The notes under the pieces were generated by a model. The model saw nothing but the letters and a program-made list of their open reading frames with translations. It was not told where the DNA came from and ran no database searches. From Legionella cincinnatiensis (GTDB lineage Bacteria; Pseudomonadota; Gammaproteobacteria; Legionellales; Legionellaceae): a DNA stretch of 64,000 nucleotides. A program made the translations under genes and the position numbers. Where the stretch lies: positions 744,001-808,000 of the forward strand of contig NZ_UGNX01000001.1 in assembly GCF_900452415.1 (NCBI RefSeq), given 5' to 3'. Of this stretch, positions 61,169-64,000 are shown piece after piece; the stretch's first letter is position 1; every line of letters begins with the position of its first letter.

Positions 61169-61550
61169 AATAATCACCCGATTTTACTCTATTGGTATAC
61201 TCCTCCATAACCTTTAAAGCCTTGGCTTTTTCGGTTAAGGGCAACTTATCCTGCTTTTTTCTGAAGGCATTAGTTAGAATAATTTTCTTGTCTTCAAAAA
61301 AGAAACATAAAAATCTATCCGGTTTAGGCTTGAAAGCATAAATTTTATCTCCTTCGTGCCTAAACTTGGTCTTATCGTGAATGATACCGGCATCACCCAT
61401 TCTCTTTAAAAGCTTTAATAACTGAATACGTTCATCTTTATCTAAAGCGTAATAATATTCTTGAGATTGGCTATACTCTTTTTCATCAAAGTACCATTCA
61501 ATCGTAAATTTATCACCCCGATAGGCGATATACTCAATATTTTTATTCAT
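61161..61550 (-). CDS. HigB/RelE-like toxin
   Basis: From MNKNIEYIAYRG the product is 129 residues. IQLLKLLKRMGDAGIIHDKTKFRHEGDKIYAFKPKPDRFLCFFFEDKKIILTNAFRKKQDKLP matches the Gp49/RelE-type toxin family, including the KIYAFKP...R strand and the FRKK.DK basic segment used in mRNA cleavage. The ribosome-binding site is weak. It is the first gene of the module, next to the integrase gene. Confidence 0.82.
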   Translation of the reverse strand: MNKNIEYIAYRGDKFTIEWYFDEKEYSQSQEYYYALDKDERIQLLKLLKRMGDAGIIHDKTKFRHEGDKIYAFKPKPDRFLCFFFEDKKIILTNAFRKKQDKLPLTEKAKALKVMEEYTNRVKSGDYYE

Positions 61551-61579
61551 TATAAGTGTACCACTATAGTTGCACAAAT

Positions 61580-62764
61580 TCAAATGTGTGAATTAGTTAA
61601 TTCTTCGATTAGGTTACTCCATTTATCTAAAGCTTCTTTGCGTTGATACAGCATTTCGTCTTTATTATAAGTAGCCATGATTTTAGGCATTTTATGCCCA
61701 AGACATTTTTCTATAACAACAGGATCGATTCTTAAGGTTTCTCCAAGCTGAGTAGCAAAAGTACGTCGCAGGTCATGTGCTGTCCATTGAGGAATTCCAA
61801 CACGGTTTTGAATGCGTTGGATTGCTTTAGCAATCGACTTATCAGCTAGTGGAACATCATCATTGGCTCCAGTTAAAACAAAATTAGATAGGGTGATTTC
61901 TTTTATTTCCAGCAGGAGCTTTTTAGTAAGATTACTGAGATGAATTTTCATATTCATCCCAATTTTATGATTTTCTGCAGGGATGATCCAAAGAGACTTC
62001 TCAAAATTGAATTCAGACCATTTGGCTAGTCTTAACTCGCCTGTTCTTGCTCCGGTTAATAAAATGATTTTAATGGCATTTCTAATTTGAATGGACATAG
62101 AATGATTATCACTGTCCAAAAACAACCATAATTGTTTAATTTCATCGAGATCAAGGTTGCGATCTCGAGACTTTTCTAATCCCCCTATGTCTCTTGCTCG
62201 AATGTTTGTGGCTGGATTAATTGCCATTTCGCCTCTACTTACAGTGTAATTAAAAGCTTGCTTTAAAGTACTTAGGACTTTATTAGCATGAACAGGAGAG
62301 CCTCTTTGCACTATATTATCCAATGCTTTTGCTATATCTCTGGGTTGTATTTTTTCAATCTCAAATGTTCCTAGCAGGGGGATAATGTCAGCATCAATTT
62401 GTTGTTTTATCTGTTGGGGTTGTTTACGGTGTTTAACAATATAATTGTTGTACCAATCAGAAATTATTGTTTTCACATTATTATTTTTTTTGAGTAATTT
62501 TTGTTGAATAATTTCTTCAGGATCTTCGCCTGATTGCCTAATCTCCCATAAATCATTAAAGGATTTTCTTGCTTCAGCAACCCCCATAACTGGGAAATTA
62601 CCTATGGTAAGCCATTTTTCTTTACCACCGAATTTATACCGGTAGAACCAGGTTTTAGTACCTTTAGGGGAGACACGTAAACAAAAGCCATTGCCCTCAG
62701 TAATATGGTATCGACTTTTTTCAGCGGTTAGATTAGCTATTTTATTATGCGTAAACTTTTCCAT
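61580..62764 (-). CDS. int: P4-type tyrosine integrase
   Basis: A 394-residue integrase: an N-terminal DUF4102-like arm-binding domain (residues 1-85, YHITEGNGFCLRVSPKGTKTWFYRYKFGGKEKWLTIGNFP), a SAM-like core-binding domain and a catalytic domain with LLTGARTGEL (Arg I), HKIGMNMKIHLS (Lys region), WTAHDLRRTFAT (HxxR), KCLGHKM and the nucleophile in ATYNK. All catalytic residues are present. It lies 175 bp from attR with GGCTACAC doublets between, so it is the enzyme that inserted the element into tRNA-Pro. Confidence 0.95.
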   Translation of the reverse strand: MEKFTHNKIANLTAEKSRYHITEGNGFCLRVSPKGTKTWFYRYKFGGKEKWLTIGNFPVMGVAEARKSFNDLWEIRQSGEDPEEIIQQKLLKKNNNVKTIISDWYNNYIVKHRKQPQQIKQQIDADIIPLLGTFEIEKIQPRDIAKALDNIVQRGSPVHANKVLSTLKQAFNYTVSRGEMAINPATNIRARDIGGLEKSRDRNLDLDEIKQLWLFLDSDNHSMSIQIRNAIKIILLTGARTGELRLAKWSEFNFEKSLWIIPAENHKIGMNMKIHLSNLTKKLLLEIKEITLSNFVLTGANDDVPLADKSIAKAIQRIQNRVGIPQWTAHDLRRTFATQLGETLRIDPVVIEKCLGHKMPKIMATYNKDEMLYQRKEALDKWSNLIEELTNSHI

Positions 62765-62794
62765 AGTTATGACCTTTATAACGGTTCCAAATTT

Positions 62795-62814
62795 GGCTAC
62801 ACCTTTGGCTACAC
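62795..62814 (+). repeat. Right GGCTACAC doublet at the integrase promoter
   Basis: GGCTACAC occurs twice with 12-bp spacing and a following ACTTTTT, as at 1959-1978. It starts 31 bases upstream of the integrase ATG. It may bind the integrase arm domain and so also autoregulate the gene. Confidence 0.5.
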
Positions 62815-62939
62815 TTTTTTATTTGCTTGTATGAAATCAATTTATATCATTTGAAGTATGCAAAGGCAACAAATCCTTTATTTAAAAGGAGTTATAGGTT
62901 ATATTTGAATTTATTTGAAGTTTGATGAAATTGGTTTTC

Positions 62940-62991
62940 ACTAGCATGGGGTGCTAGTGGTCGAAGGTTCAAATCCTTCCGTCCCGACCAA
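62940..62991 (+). other. Right attachment site (attR), 3' part of tRNA-Pro
   Basis: A 52-base exact copy of 1861-1912, from the anticodon arm to CCA. The bases before it (TTTTC) show no tRNA, so this is only the partial copy that marks the far end of the integrated element. Confidence 0.93.
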
Positions 62992-62998
62992 AAAATCC

Positions 62999-63600
62999 GG
63001 CTCTTTCCCAATTACGGGGGCACTCACATTTAACAGCACAGCACCCTAACACGAGTTCTGTAATTTTCAAAGTTACGAAAGCCATAAGCTCTTCTTTGAA
63101 TCAACTTCATTTTTCTATGAAAGCCTTCAGCAAGCGTAGCCTGGTTGCTTGCAACCAGGATTTATCAGAGGCGGCAAAGATTATCAGGCTTTTGTAATAA
63201 CAAAGATGCTATTTTATGTGGTGCAAGTTCACAAAGAAGAGCAAAACCTCAGGGTCAATTACAGGTGAGACAAAACTCGGGGCGGTGCGTATTTTTTTAC
63301 GCTGGCATTAAAAGATCGAACATCAGGTGAAATCCTGGTTGCTCGCAACCAGGCTACGCGTGCTATATATCGCGGCTCTTTCCCATTTACGGACATTAAT
63401 CAAGAACACAAAACTTTAACCCTTAATCTGGAGTCTTCAAAATTTCTAAAACCATAAGCGCAATGTTGAATGAATTTCGGCTCTTTCCCATTTACGGGGG
63501 CCCTCACATTTAACAGCACAGCACCCTAACACGAGTTCTGTAATTTTCAAAGTTACGAAAGCCATAAGCTCTGGCTCATCCCCATTTCCGGGGGCATTAA
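62999..63600. mobile_element. Nested ISL3-type insertion-sequence ends
   Basis: Ends starting GGCTCTTTCCCATTTACG occur at 62999, 63374 and 63479, and a variant at 63573. The first and third, 93 bp each (62999-63091 and 63479-63571), are nearly identical; the second and fourth are a different but related end (TAATCAAGAACACAAAAC). The fourth leads into a minus-strand transposase. This looks like repeated insertion of related elements into each other's ends, followed by deletion. Confidence 0.7.
63134..63359. repeat. 226-bp element with 30-bp terminal inverted repeats (MITE-like)
   Basis: The ends 63134-63163 and 63330-63359 are inverse complements over 30 bases with two mismatches, both in the centre. 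Each end is itself a small palindrome (CCTGGTTGC...GCAACCAGG). It sits inside an ISL3-type end. It encodes no convincing protein. A miniature transposable element moved by a transposase elsewhere is likely. Confidence 0.6.
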
Positions 63601-64000
63601 TCAAGAACACAAAACTTTAACCCTTAACCTATAATTTTCAAAATTTCTAAATCCATAAGCACGTCGTTGAATTAGCTTCATCTTGCGATGAAATCCCTCC
63701 GTAATGCCGTTGTTTTTAGTAAACCGCCACATTCTAACCACTTCTTCCCGCCATTGATATAATGTTTTACCTAGAGTTTTTAGTGACTCAAAAGGACTTT
63801 CTTTTAAAAGCGTTACGTATTTAAGAAACAAAGGCAGTAAACGCCGACACTGTTTTGCTGTCCGATGCTTTTTCATCAGGAGTCGATGGAGACGTTGCTT
63901 AAAGTGATAGATAGCCGCAATTGCTGGTTGGTGCTGTAAATAGCTGGCTCTTTTATTTAATCGTTTTATCGTTAAATTGGCTTCATTCGTTCTTAATGCA
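63601..64000 (-). CDS. ISL3-family transposase, C-terminal part
   Basis: The frame is open to the right window edge; about 132 C-terminal residues are visible. The part YQWREEVVRMWRFTKNNGITEGFHRKMKLIQRRAYGFRNFENYRLRVKVLC is the conserved end of the ISL3 DDE transposase, including the final catalytic Glu in TEGFH. The gene continues beyond the window, so whether it is intact cannot be judged. It lies outside the tRNA-Pro element. Confidence 0.85.
   Translation of the reverse strand, partial: ALRTNEANLTIKRLNKRASYLQHQPAIAAIYHFKQRLHRLLMKKHRTAKQCRRLLPLFLKYVTLLKESPFESLKTLGKTLYQWREEVVRMWRFTKNNGITEGFHRKMKLIQRRAYGFRNFENYRLRVKVLCS

Noticed and set aside
63145..63330. 61-codon frame inside the MITE-like repeat
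   Set aside because: It runs through both inverted repeats and has no family; it is better explained as part of the repeat.

Overview
The window is AT-rich and reads as a Legionella chromosome (inferred from GI-type conjugation genes with an lvr/csrA-like regulatory block, a phasin, typical Legionella GNAT and kinase-like cargo, and ISL3-type transposase remnants). Most of it is one integrated element of about 61 kb. The left junction is the 3' part of tRNA-Pro(GGG) (tRNA 1835-1911; att copy 1861-1912), the right junction is an identical 52-bp copy (62940-62991), and a P4-type tyrosine integrase lies just inside the right end (61580-62764, minus). Chromosomal flank on the left (1-1834) carries two helical, charged proteins that could be Dot/Icm effectors. 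The right flank (62992-64000) is a pile of nested ISL3-type insertion-sequence ends.

Layout inside the element. 1.9-9.1 kb: a stress-type module (truncated-haemoglobin remnant, TrhA-like membrane protein, phasin, small membrane proteins, NhaA, DUF3309, DUF3775) that ends in a 47-nt 3' half of a tRNA-Arg(UCG), the likely scar of another element. 9.2-17.1 kb: a large RecB-like nuclease/helicase, a three-gene cassette of a 21-residue peptide, a 2OG-Fe(II) oxygenase and an unknown protein, then a TIR/SEFIR protein. 17.2-25.3 kb: anti-restriction ArdA, SSB, a NERD protein, modifying enzymes and two XerC/D-like recombinase genes; two non-coding blocks here share an H-type pseudoknot with base changes that keep pairing. 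25.3-30.1 kb: more acetyltransferase, phosphotransferase and kinase genes, some broken. 30.2-48.0 kb: a minus-strand GI-type (PFGI-1/ICEHin1056-like) conjugation operon from PilL-like protein to coupling protein TraD, headed by lvrA, lvrB and a CsrA paralogue. 48.1-57.2 kb (plus): LvrR-like repressor, SIR2-type protein, complete type I restriction-modification system and a YgjP-like metallopeptidase. 57.3-60.1 kb (minus): an XRE regulator, a possible ligand-binding protein, a second peptide deformylase and an MFS exporter in one operon. 60.3-62.8 kb: AlpA-like regulator, HigBA-like toxin-antitoxin, integrase.

How it fits together: LvrR, LvrA, LvrB and the CsrA paralogue probably control the mating machinery; ArdA and SSB would protect incoming single-stranded DNA; the restriction system, SIR2, TIR/SEFIR and nuclease/helicase genes would defend the host and element after establishment; toxin-antitoxin and integrase would maintain it. 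No relaxase gene is recognisable, so self-transfer is doubtful from this window alone. The two items most worth following are the paired pseudoknot blocks in front of the ssb/ardA and recombinase operons, and the micropeptide/2OG-oxygenase cassette, which has the layout of an unrecognised ribosomal peptide modification system.
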